Part shown: positions 7,565 to 13,549 of the stretch, in pieces
Layout: every line of letters starts with the position of its first letter
Position numbering within the stretch: position 1 is the stretch's first letter
Assembly: GCA_002483445.1 (NCBI GenBank)
Contig: DLHY01000011.1
Coordinates: 1 to 13,549, forward strand
Direction of reading: 5' to 3'
DNA length: 13,549 nt
Origin: Blastocatellia bacterium UBA7656
Lineage (GTDB): Bacteria; Acidobacteriota; Blastocatellia; UBA7656
Made by a program: the position numbers and the translations under genes
The notes under the pieces: generated by a model
Seen by the model: the letters and a program-made list of their open reading frames with translations, nothing else
Databases searched by the model: none
Told to the model about the DNA's origin: nothing

Positions 7565-7592
7565 GATGCAGAGAGCCGAGGCCCTCTGCATC
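7565..7592. terminator. Candidate bidirectional terminator hairpin
   Basis: GATGCAGAG (7565-7573) and CTCTGCATC (7584-7592) form a 9-bp perfect stem with a 10-nt loop. It lies in the 77-bp gap between the convergent BNR gene (ending 7527) and ccsA (ending 7605). Neither side carries a clean T-run, though the minus side is T-rich within about 15 nt. Position supports a terminator role for one or both genes. Confidence 0.5.
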
Positions 7593-7604
7593 CCGCTATT
7601 CGCC

Positions 7605-9161
7605 TTATGCGTAAGAGTGAAGCCCCGGAAGGAGGTAGCTCACGCCGAGCCAGGTGAAGATGACGAGCGCGAATCCGAGCATCGCGAAATACGCGCTGCG
7701 CCTTCCGCGCCATCCGTGAGAAACCCTCGTGTGCAGAAATCCCGCATAAGCCATCCACGCCACTAGCGCCCCGACCTCCTTAGGATCCCATCCCCAGTAA
7801 CGCCCCCACGACTCGTTCGCCCACACCGCTCCAGTGATGAGCAACAATGTCAACAGCGGAAAAGCCACGCTCACGCTTTTGTAAAGCAAAGCGTCTATCG
7901 AAGAAAGCGATGGCATAGCCGACATCACATCGTCGCGCTTCCACGCAAAGAGCGCCACCAGAAGCAGCGCGACGAACAGCCCTATCAACCCGCCCACCTC
8001 TACCGGATTCGATTTCAAACTGAGAGTCAGGCTTGCGGCATTATCCGCGATCCAGTGGCGAGCCATCTCTGATTCGCTTCCCGGCATCGCCATCGATTGC
8101 GTCTGTTTGGCAAGCCATTGGCCAAATCCCGCAAGCTCGCGCTCAGGCACGCCGAGAGCCGGGTTGGCGACGTTTTTCACCTGATAAAAAAGCAGCCCGA
8201 CGACTGCCGCCTGCAATACGACCGCGACGCGAAACGCTCTCCATGCCCATCGCTTCGCTTTTTCATCCTGCTTGATCCAGTCAACGGCGAAGAGCGCAGT
8301 GGCGGCAACGATCACCGCAAGCGTCAGGGCCATCAACTCTCCCACTCCCGGAAGCGTGGAGCGAACCGGAAGCGAGGTCTTTCCGAAAAAGAGCGACACG
8401 CCATACTCCGCATGAAAAGGCACGCCGAATCGCCCGACTGTTCCGTAGATGAGCAGACCGAACAGAGCCGCGCCTATAGCCATCGCTTCCGAGCGGACGC
8501 CGTCCTTGAGCAAGTAAGCGAACGCAAGCCCGAAGCTTACAAGACACACCCCATATCCGATGGTCGCGATGGAAACGTGAATCGGTCGCCAGTAGCTGTC
8601 GAGTATCGGCGGAAGCGTGTTGATCGCATTGCCCAGGAGTATGGCAAGCGTCATGATGACGGTGACTATCGGCATCGAAAGCGCGCCCACGAATTCATAT
8701 CTGGGCTTGCGAATGATGACCATAGTCGTGATCGCCGCGCCGAAGCAAAAGCCCAGCGTGAGCGGGTAGAGATTATCGAGAGGGAAGTAACGCCAGACTC
8801 CGTTTATGCCGCCTCGCCACGCTTCGGCCTCCGCAGCTTCGATCCAGCGAATCATCCATCCCGCGAGATTGAAGCACAGGCCCGCGGCCAGAGTGATCAT
8901 GCCGAGCCGCGAAAGCACGCGCTCTTTTGCGAAAAGATTCGTCACGAAGATAACTGCCGCGCTCATATAACATATAAGCGCAAGAACGGTCAGCGCGCCT
9001 TCATAAAGAAATCCGCGCGGCCCCGCGTAGAGCCGCGCGAGTATCAAAACAACGGCTAAAGCGAGCGGAGCGATGACCGGCCAGAGTGACGTGAGCTTTT
9101 CCACAAAGCTCGATTCGATTTCAGGCATCAGCGCTTCGCTGTGTTTGATTGCTCTACTCAT
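7605..9161 (-). CDS. ccsA: Cytochrome c biogenesis protein CcsA/ResC (518 aa, with internal insertion)
   Basis: A polytopic inner-membrane protein of System II cytochrome c maturation. With ResB it exports haem and attaches it to CXXCH motifs outside the cytoplasmic membrane. The haem-handling WWD-type motif is clear: WGRYWGWDPKE at residues 452-462. Candidate haem-ligand histidines are H195 (WRPIHVS), H478 (FLHTR) and H515 in the conserved terminal GLHSY. About twelve membrane segments are visible. The protein is longer than typical CcsA (about 310-390 residues). The extra length is an insertion of some 190 residues (about 220-418) between the H195 helix and the SIDALLYKS...FPLLT block. It carries extra membrane segments and a soluble stretch (about 330-387) with no haem motif. 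The start at ATG 9161 overlaps the resB stop (ATGAGTAG) and has GAGG 8 nt upstream; a GTG at 9170 is a weaker alternative. Confidence 0.92.
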   Translation of the reverse strand: MSRAIKHSEALMPEIESSFVEKLTSLWPVIAPLALAVVLILARLYAGPRGFLYEGALTVLALICYMSAAVIFVTNLFAKERVLSRLGMITLAAGLCFNLAGWMIRWIEAAEAEAWRGGINGVWRYFPLDNLYPLTLGFCFGAAITTMVIIRKPRYEFVGALSMPIVTVIMTLAILLGNAINTLPPILDSYWRPIHVSIATIGYGVCLVSFGLAFAYLLKDGVRSEAMAIGAALFGLLIYGTVGRFGVPFHAEYGVSLFFGKTSLPVRSTLPGVGELMALTLAVIVAATALFAVDWIKQDEKAKRWAWRAFRVAVVLQAAVVGLLFYQVKNVANPALGVPERELAGFGQWLAKQTQSMAMPGSESEMARHWIADNAASLTLSLKSNPVEVGGLIGLFVALLLVALFAWKRDDVMSAMPSLSSIDALLYKSVSVAFPLLTLLLITGAVWANESWGRYWGWDPKEVGALVAWMAYAGFLHTRVSHGWRGRRSAYFAMLGFALVIFTWLGVSYLLPGLHSYA

Positions 9162-10629
9162 TAGCTTCACCTCGTTCGATGGCTGATTTGACCAGCAGAT
9201 TGAAACGGCCCTCGAAAGCTGGCCGGTTGCGATTCGTGTTTCCGCCGAAATGAATTTTCGATTTTCTGCCCTCCGTCTCCACGACAGCCCACATCCTCTG
9301 GTGCGAGAAGAAAAACACCGCGCTGAGGGCGACCGTGAGCAGCCCGAATCCCCAGTAGACAGGCAATCTTCCAGGATCGTACTGAATGGTCAGCGTGTGC
9401 GATGTGGCGACTTTTTCGAAACTACGGAGCAGTATTTTTTCATCCTTCGCTTCCGTCTGCGCGTCGAGCATCACCCGGTTGAAAGCGTAAGCGCGCCTCG
9501 CGCCTTCTGGGGTTTCGATCCTAAGCTCCGCGACCGGATTCGTGTACTCGCCCGATTCGGTTACGGCTCGACCTCTTTCAAAAGCGAAGTCGGGATAAAA
9601 AGCTGTGTAGGAGACGCGGCCAACGCCTTCGACCTCGACCGCTTGATTGCGCCGCATAGTCACATCGCGCCCGCCCATCTGGACAGTGATTTCGCGGGCG
9701 TTGCCTTCAGGCGTGAAGCTCGATTGAAAGAAGCGATAGCCGCGATAATCGAAAGGCGTGTTGAGATGAACAAGCGCCGCGATTTCCTGCCCGTTGTCTT
9801 TGATTTGAATGAAGCTCAACCAGTCGACCGTGTTCATCACATCAAGCCCGCCTTCGGGCCGGATGAGTTGCTGTTGAAGGTCTGTGCATTCGACTTCGAA
9901 GGGCAGTTGAATTTTTGTCGCGCGACTCTCGCTCGATCCGTCATCGAAGGTTCTGAAATTATTCGACGAATGACCCGGAAGAATGTCCATCGCGCCGCCG
10001 ACGGCGTATCGGCTCGTCAAAAATCCGCCGATGAATATCAAAAGCAGCGCCAGATGCACGGCGTAAGCGCCGAGTCGGTTCCACACGTTGCGCTGAGCGA
10101 ATACGGTGATGTGATCGTCTTCTTCGGTTATGCGCGCCCGCATTCCGCGCCCGTTCCACCTGTCAGCTATTTTTTCGGCGACCGATTTCGCAGAGCCGCC
10201 CATTTCTTTGGTCGCCGTGAACATCTGCGCGCTGATGAATGCGGGCGATGCCGACAGGCGAGGCTTTCTTATGTAGCTCCACGCCGCAGGGAATCTATCG
10301 ATGGAAGAAAGAACTATGTTGAGAGCGGTTGTGGCGAGCAGCGCGGTGAAGTACCACGAATGATAGATATTGAAAAATCCCAACTTGTCGTAGATGGTTC
10401 TCTCAGCGGGCGTGAGGCCTGCGAAGTACTCGCTGAAGGCTTCCGTGTTTTGCTGCACGATGATCATTCCAATCATGCAGCAGATCAGAAGCATTATCAG
10501 CAGCACGATGCCGAATCGAACAGAGCTTAATACTTTAAGAAATTTATCGATTACGGACTCGCCGGGTTTCGAAGAAGTTTTTTTCTCTGCCGGTGACTTC
10601 GCGGCGATATCGGTTTTCGTCGTTGCCAT
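9154..10629 (-). CDS. resB: Cytochrome c biogenesis protein ResB/CcsB (491 aa)
   Basis: Membrane partner of CcsA in System II cytochrome c maturation; it is thought to hold the apocytochrome and help pass haem to it. Four membrane segments fit the family: about residues 38-58 (SVRFGIVLLIMLL), 92-110, 187-205 (AVHLALLLIFIGGFLTSR) and 424-441. A large soluble domain lies between the third and fourth, with the family-like YRFFQSSF at 298-305. Histidines H90, H192 and H443 lie at membrane borders where family haem ligands occur. The start is taken at ATG 10629, with GGTGAG just upstream; an in-frame GTG at 10704 would add 25 unlikely residues and read through the leader. Its stop overlaps the ccsA start, so the two are translationally coupled. 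The upstream region carries the element shared with the decaheme cytochrome gene. Confidence 0.93.
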   Translation of the reverse strand: MATTKTDIAAKSPAEKKTSSKPGESVIDKFLKVLSSVRFGIVLLIMLLICCMIGMIIVQQNTEAFSEYFAGLTPAERTIYDKLGFFNIYHSWYFTALLATTALNIVLSSIDRFPAAWSYIRKPRLSASPAFISAQMFTATKEMGGSAKSVAEKIADRWNGRGMRARITEEDDHITVFAQRNVWNRLGAYAVHLALLLIFIGGFLTSRYAVGGAMDILPGHSSNNFRTFDDGSSESRATKIQLPFEVECTDLQQQLIRPEGGLDVMNTVDWLSFIQIKDNGQEIAALVHLNTPFDYRGYRFFQSSFTPEGNAREITVQMGGRDVTMRRNQAVEVEGVGRVSYTAFYPDFAFERGRAVTESGEYTNPVAELRIETPEGARRAYAFNRVMLDAQTEAKDEKILLRSFEKVATSHTLTIQYDPGRLPVYWGFGLLTVALSAVFFFSHQRMWAVVETEGRKSKIHFGGNTNRNRPAFEGRFNLLVKSAIERGEANE

Positions 10630-10683
10630 ACTCTCACCCTGATTTCGCGCTGTGCGCCCAATTATTTTCGTCAGCAAACTGCA

Positions 10684-10699
10684 AGGCGCGTGAGCGCCT
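10684..10699 (-). promoter_or_regulatory. 5'-leader hairpin upstream of resB
   Basis: AGGCGC and GCGCCT form a 6-bp stem with a 4-nt loop, 54 nt before the resB start and just downstream of the shared element at 10714-10733. The cytochrome operon leader also has a GC-rich hairpin, though of different sequence and position. Confidence 0.3.
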
Positions 10700-10713
10700 C
10701 GCACGGATCAAGG

Positions 10714-10733
10714 GCAAATGGCGTTCACAAACT
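10714..10733 (-). promoter_or_regulatory. Shared upstream element, copy 2 (resB-ccsA operon)
   Basis: The minus strand reads AGTTTGTGAACGCCATTTGC, differing by one base from 3531-3550. It lies 84 nt before the resB ATG, against 85 nt in the cytochrome operon, in the same orientation. Flanking bases also resemble each other (CTTTC versus CTTCG on the 5' side). This fits a common promoter or activator site for cytochrome production and maturation. Confidence 0.5.
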
Positions 10734-10856
10734 CGAAGCCATGTTTTCGTTGAGCCGAAATCGTGGAAGGCGCGTTGATAAGAAAAGACTTAGGCTTGAT
10801 GAGACGGGCCTTCGATGGCAAGTGCGAGGATCAATCAGATGGAAGAGGCATCGCGC

Positions 10857-10881
10857 AATATTTCGCAACCTTGCGAATATT
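10857..10881. terminator. Imperfect palindrome after the kdp relic (possible terminator)
   Basis: AATATT-T-CGCAA and TTGCG-AATATT pair as an 11-bp stem with one bulged T around CC. It lies 30 bp beyond the stop of the kdpA'-'kdpD chimera on the minus strand. It may be a terminator of the former operon or a protein-binding palindrome; no T-run follows. Nothing else is recognised in 10740-10910. Confidence 0.35.
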
Positions 10882-10910
10882 CACCCAAGTGAAAATAAAG
10901 CGATCAGGCG

Positions 10911-11033
10911 TTATTCATCTCCGAGCGGGACGACCTGAACCGTGGCGTCGCGCGCTTCTCTCAGAAAGCGATTGATGATCGAGCCGTGCAAAAGTGTGTG
11001 CCATCGCGAGCGCGCTGACTGTCCGAATATGAC
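10911..11033 (-). pseudogene. kdpD relic: C-terminal ~37 residues of a KdpD/USP-type protein
   Basis: After the VIFG junction the frame reads GQSARSRWHTLLHGSIINRF and ends ATVQVVPLGDE-stop. This resembles the end of the universal-stress-like domain of KdpD (pattern: VIxGxSxRSRWxxLLxGSxxNRLxR, then a short strand), in particular short KdpD forms that end at this domain. The Walker-type KdpD N-domain and any histidine kinase part are absent. The frame is open and fused to a kdpA fragment upstream, so a 61-69 residue chimeric peptide could be made, but a function is unlikely. Identification is from remembered family patterns. Confidence 0.7.
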
Positions 11034-11099
11034 TTCGCCAAGCATTATGTTCAGAAGCGGGATCATGCCGCCAGGTGGAGTGTAAGAGTCGCGCAAGTT
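11023..11099 (-). pseudogene. kdpA relic: ~25 internal residues of the K+-transporting subunit
   Basis: The frame reads NLRDSYTPPGGMIP then LLNIMLGEVIFG. This matches the conserved KdpA block (pattern: HDSFTxxGGxVPxxxMxxGEVxFGG) that lies in the C-terminal half of the ~560-600 residue potassium-channel-like subunit. Everything before and after it is gone. An AAGGAG at 11105-11110 precedes a TTG at 11096, and an ATG at 11120 overlaps the porin stop, so the chimera could still be initiated. The fragment continues in frame into a kdpD tail at GTCATATTCGG (11023-11033), where both parent genes would encode VIFG. Confidence 0.7.
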
Positions 11100-11113
11100 T
11101 ATTTCTCCTTCAC

Positions 11114-12688
11114 TTACCATGATCCCTGTTTGCGACCGAACCACCAGATCAGCCCGACTGTCGCCGTGTTTTGCTCCGTCCTGCGAATGCCGGGAAAACG
11201 GCTCAGGAAAAATTCCTGATTCGAAAAATCTCGCCGCCACTCGCCTCTGAGCAAAAACCCGTCGGCAAGTTTGAAATCCGTGGTGAGAGTCGCTTCTTTC
11301 AAAGCCTGCGTCACTCCGCTGAACAGCCCGCCGCGATCCGAAAGGTACTCGGCGCGCGCAGCGAGAGCGAAAACCGGCGTGAACTGATAGCGCGCATAAG
11401 CGGCCCCGCCTGTCACGCGCGACGGCGGCGAGAAATCTTCCACCCTGTTGATGACATAATCGAACTCCCCGGCAAGCGTGAGATTGTCGCTTGCATTCCA
11501 CGTCGCATAGGTGTCGAGGACGTGAAACCTCCCCCTCGGCGCGGGCCTTATGTCTTCAGTCGGAAGACCCGGTTGAGTGGGCAGCGTCGGAGAGGTCGGA
11601 TTGAGAACGGCTACCACATCGCGCTGCTCGCGTCCGGCGTAATAATTCACCTGCCACGTCACGCTCTTTGTGGGCGTGAGTATCAACGCGACGTGCTGCG
11701 ATTTGAAGCGATTGAAATCTTCAGACTGTTGCGCGCCGTTCATCAGGTGATACATCACAGCCAGTTTATCGTTGACCGGATATCGAGCGCGGAATCCGAA
11801 ATGATAAAACGGCAGGAGGCTGAAAACGTAAGCGCGCGAATAGTTGAGATTGTCTTTCGTGTAATTGCTTTCGTATCCGAGGCTCCCGGCGAACTTGCCG
11901 AAATCGACTGTCAATCCATTGCCCACAGGCGCGACATAAGTGCCGTAGGCCTGCCAGACGGGGCGATAAGCCTGCGGGCGCAACTCGTTCGCCGCATTTC
12001 CCTGCACAGTCTCAGTCGCCTGTCCGTATTGCAGATCGAGCCGCACACCGAAACGGCGACCTGCTTCTACATCGGGCGCGCGCTCTATGATTATCGCTGC
12101 CTGATTCAGACTGAAGCTGTTGTGCGATACGTCGTAAGCGCGCAGCAGATTGACGCGGCCGGCCGGGTTGTTGAAGTTATAGCTGTAGTATCCATCCAGA
12201 GTGATGTTGAATGTCGTGTCGCGAAGGAAATCGAGCGCGCCGCGATCCTCCTGAGCTATCTTAGCCGCGTCGCTGTCGGATTGATTCTGCGAGACAGCTT
12301 CTGCGGGTTGCGTTCTTTCAATCGTTTTTGTTGAGAGCGGCTGCGGAAATTCTGCGCTCGCTTTAGTGACGCGCGATTCAAGCTCGGCGAGTCTTCGCTC
12401 AAGCTTTTCAATCCGATCAAGCAGCAACCGCTCGCGCTCGCTCATCTCGGAAGGTCGGTTATTGTCAGCATTGCCGTTCGACGTGACGGCTGCGCCTGAT
12501 GCGCCCGCTGAGTCGACTGCCCGTCTGATTTTCGTGTCGTCGGATTGTTGAGCAGTCGAAACTCCTGCAAGCAACATCAGGAAAGTGACCGCGGAAAAGA
12601 AGCTTTTCAGATGCGATCCCCATTCTTGTTCTTTTTTATCTGTCGCTTTGGCTACACTGTCTGATGCCGGTTCATCGTGAAATTTCAT
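11114..12688 (-). CDS. Bbp2/OmpL-like outer-membrane porin (524 aa), within a decayed kdp locus
   Basis: An exported barrel. A long charged n-region precedes the signal core (about residues 29-46, SFFSAVTFLMLLAGVSTA|QQ). A coiled coil follows (about 82-108, RERLLLDRIEKLERRLAELE), as in porins tethered to peptidoglycan. From about 155 a beta-barrel begins with GYYSYNFNNPAGR, HNSFSLNQA and RRFGVRLDLQYGQATE, hallmarks of the 'putative beta-barrel porin-2' family. It ends with aromatic strands (VGLIWWFGRKQGSW). It is full length and open, with AGGAG at 12695-12699, 6 nt before the ATG. Its neighbours are relics: a kdpE tail upstream and a kdpA/kdpD chimera starting at its stop. Porins of this type occur beside kdp operons in some Acidobacteriota (recalled, not checked), so it probably served outer-membrane passage for potassium uptake. 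Whether it still acts in ion entry is unknown. Confidence 0.82.
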   Translation of the reverse strand: MKFHDEPASDSVAKATDKKEQEWGSHLKSFFSAVTFLMLLAGVSTAQQSDDTKIRRAVDSAGASGAAVTSNGNADNNRPSEMSERERLLLDRIEKLERRLAELESRVTKASAEFPQPLSTKTIERTQPAEAVSQNQSDSDAAKIAQEDRGALDFLRDTTFNITLDGYYSYNFNNPAGRVNLLRAYDVSHNSFSLNQAAIIIERAPDVEAGRRFGVRLDLQYGQATETVQGNAANELRPQAYRPVWQAYGTYVAPVGNGLTVDFGKFAGSLGYESNYTKDNLNYSRAYVFSLLPFYHFGFRARYPVNDKLAVMYHLMNGAQQSEDFNRFKSQHVALILTPTKSVTWQVNYYAGREQRDVVAVLNPTSPTLPTQPGLPTEDIRPAPRGRFHVLDTYATWNASDNLTLAGEFDYVINRVEDFSPPSRVTGGAAYARYQFTPVFALAARAEYLSDRGGLFSGVTQALKEATLTTDFKLADGFLLRGEWRRDFSNQEFFLSRFPGIRRTEQNTATVGLIWWFGRKQGSW

Positions 12689-12694
12689 GAATGT

Positions 12695-12699
12695 CTCCT
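12695..12699 (-). promoter_or_regulatory. Shine-Dalgarno AGGAG of the porin gene
   Basis: AAAAGGAGA on the minus strand with AGGAG 6 nt before ATG 12688. It confirms the unusually long signal-peptide n-region rather than an internal start. Confidence 0.7.
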
Positions 12700-12836
12700 T
12701 TTAAGAGAAGCTCGTGCTGTTTTGTTACAAGCGCCAAGATAGCGTGTTTCCAAACGGGTTGCCACACTTTCAATCCGGCAGCGGGCGCATAAAGGCGGGA
12801 TAAAAGGTTTATAAAAAGTTCGTAGAGTCCGCGGCT

Positions 12837-13016
12837 TCACGCCCCGGGATCGAAGCGATAGCCGATCCATGGCTCGGTGAGAATGTGGCGCGGCTGGGTC
12901 AGATTCTATCTTCCTTCCGAGTTGACTGATGAAGACTCGCAGATACTCGGTCTGCTCGACGTAGTCGCCGCCTGCATCGGGCTTCATCATGCACCGAAAG
13001 CAACGGAAAGCGCATC
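12837..13016 (-). pseudogene. kdpE relic: frameshifted C-terminus of a KdpE-type response regulator
   Basis: From 12990 the minus strand reads DYVEQTEYLRVFISQLGRKI then ESDP. After a frame change near 12890-12900 it reads QPRHILTEPWIGYRFDPGA-stop (12837). Together these match the last ~45 residues of the KdpE winged-helix DNA-binding domain (pattern: EHSHYLRIYMGHLRQKLE, then DPARPRHFITETGIGYRF). The junction has lost bases (2 or 5 missing). The usual Arg in QLRxK is Gly here, by one base change. Just upstream another frame reads ELMRFP (about 12999-13016), possibly from earlier in the same domain, implying a deletion. The receiver domain is absent. The single-frame 101-codon ORF spanning this region is not a real gene. 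Confidence 0.72.
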
Positions 13017-13039
13017 AACTCAGTCCTTCCCGCCACGGC

Positions 13040-13411
13040 TCATTTCTTCGAGATGATCAGGATGGCTTCGTATTGAGACGGCTCGATCTTTTCATCCTTT
13101 TTCGGATACGGGCTGAGTCGCCCCAGCTTTATTTTGTAGCCGTGAAAGTCGACTTCTTTCGGGTTCAGGTTGGTGTTGAGTTTTACAGTTGCGGATTTGC
13201 CGTCTGTTGTCGTCACTTTCAAAACGACTTCCGCGTTGCCGCTCCAGATGCAATCGACTCCCTGCGGGCAGCGGCTGTCATCTACGACCGCCTCGAATTT
13301 GATTTTCAGCCTTCCGCCCTCGACCGCCACAGTGCGTCCGGCTTTGACCATGGTCTCCTGATAGCAGGGGACGGAAAACATAAGCAGGATAGTTGCAAGC
13401 ATGAACTTCAT
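13040..13411 (-). CDS. Small secreted protein with CPxGVxCIWxGNA motif (123 aa)
   Basis: A short exported protein of unknown function. Residues 1-18 form a signal peptide (MKFMLATILLMFSVPCYQ); the cysteine at 16 is preceded by Pro, so it is not a good lipobox. The mature part is beta-rich, with the conserved-looking block DSRCPQGVDCIWSGNAEVVL at 45-64, whose two cysteines (48, 54) could form a disulfide. I recall similar small proteins in Acidobacteriota and Bacteroidota with no assigned role. Start chosen at 13411 because AGGAG lies 7 nt upstream (13419-13423); an upstream start at 13441 would add ten residues ahead of the signal peptide. It stands alone on the minus strand. Confidence 0.75.
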   Translation of the reverse strand: MKFMLATILLMFSVPCYQETMVKAGRTVAVEGGRLKIKFEAVVDDSRCPQGVDCIWSGNAEVVLKVTTTDGKSATVKLNTNLNPKEVDFHGYKIKLGRLSPYPKKDEKIEPSQYEAILIISKK

Positions 13412-13435
13412 GATTTCTCTCCTCACGAAAATGTC

Positions 13436-13456
13436 CGGCAAGCTGCCAGCTTGCCG
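13436..13456. repeat. Palindromic repeat 1, core GCAAGCT-GCC-AGCTTGC
   Basis: A 9-bp perfect stem (CGGCAAGCT/AGCTTGCCG) with a 3-nt loop, 25 bp upstream of the small secreted protein gene. It shares its 7-bp arms with the second palindrome at 13484-13504. The pair resembles REP-type extragenic palindromes. Confidence 0.6.
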
Positions 13457-13483
13457 ATTCCTCGATTTTCATACTTTCAAGCC

Positions 13484-13504
13484 GCGCAAGCTGGCAGCTT
13501 GCGC
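13484..13504. repeat. Palindromic repeat 2, core GCAAGCT-GGC-AGCTTGC
   Basis: A 9-bp perfect stem (GCGCAAGCT/AGCTTGCGC) with loop GGC. Its centre is 48 bp from that of the first palindrome, and the loop is the reverse complement of GCC, so the pair is in inverted orientation. Such pairs are typical of dispersed REP/BIME-like elements. Nothing else is seen out to 13549. Confidence 0.6.
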
Positions 13505-13549
13505 CACGTCAGTATGATGCGCCAAGTATCGAAATCGCCTTCGGTCAGA

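Noticed and set aside
8097..9059. 320-codon open frame on the plus strand, opposite ccsA
   Set aside because: Antisense shadow; highly charged low-complexity translation and no ribosome site, while the opposite strand encodes CcsA with clear motifs.
9250..10530. 426-codon open frame on the plus strand, opposite resB
   Set aside because: Antisense shadow of a recognisable ResB; no domain seen in its translation.
11121..11501. Upstream part of a 196-codon frame overlapping the porin in another frame
   Set aside because: Only its last ~69 codons (the kdpA/kdpD relic) look like protein; the earlier part is a shadow of the porin.
11171..12334. 387-codon open frame on the plus strand, opposite the porin
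   Set aside because: Antisense shadow; the porin frame has a signal peptide, coiled coil and family motifs.
12685..12836. Downstream half of the 101-codon frame over the kdpE relic
   Set aside because: After the frameshift the translation no longer resembles KdpE; it is out-of-frame read-through, not a gene.
1..13549. CRISPR array, tRNA/rRNA, insertion sequence or phage genes
   Set aside because: No regularly spaced repeats, no RNA gene signatures and no transposase or integrase frames were seen; only short palindromes and one 34-bp direct repeat are present.

Overview
The window looks like chromosomal DNA of an environmental Gram-negative bacterium, most probably an Acidobacteriota member (Blastocatellia-like). 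This rests on moderate GC, strong AGGAGG-type ribosome sites, several outer-membrane barrels, a System II (ResB/CcsA) cytochrome c maturation pair and the style of the BNR-repeat and Bbp2-type porin proteins. The assignment is inference; there is no rRNA or marker gene here. Nearly all genes lie on the minus strand. The exception is one very large secreted protein gene on the plus strand.

Layout, left to right. At 1-96 a minus-strand gene for an exported protein is cut by the edge; only its ribosome site and signal peptide are visible. At 307-3445 a two-gene minus-strand operon encodes a DmsE/MtrA-type decaheme cytochrome c (ten CXXCH) and a 685-residue cysteine-free outer-membrane beta-barrel of MtrB/PioB type. 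Together they look like a porin-cytochrome conduit that moves electrons across the outer membrane. A ~500 bp divergent control region follows, with a 34-bp direct duplication of the translation-start region and a 12-codon leader ORF. The plus-strand gene at 3943-7527 encodes a secreted 1194-residue protein with about twelve Asp-box (BNR) repeats and two Ig-like domains. Convergent to it at 7605-10629 lie overlapping ccsA and resB genes, the haem-export and ligation machinery needed by the decaheme cytochrome.

The right third holds an intact Bbp2/OmpL-like porin (11114-12688) flanked by relics of a potassium-uptake kdp locus. Upstream is the frameshifted C-terminus of a KdpE response regulator. 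Directly downstream is a short chimeric ORF joining ~25 residues of KdpA to the last ~37 residues of a KdpD-type protein, at a shared VIFG sequence. The locus therefore appears to be a collapsed kdp operon that kept only the porin. At the right edge are a small secreted protein with a CPxGVxCIWxGNA motif and two near-identical palindromes.

The most interesting non-coding signal is a 20-nt sequence (one mismatch) found upstream of both the decaheme cytochrome gene and resB. It has the same orientation and nearly the same distance (85 and 84 nt) from each start codon. It suggests one regulator or promoter type controlling both the cytochrome conduit and the cytochrome maturation operon.
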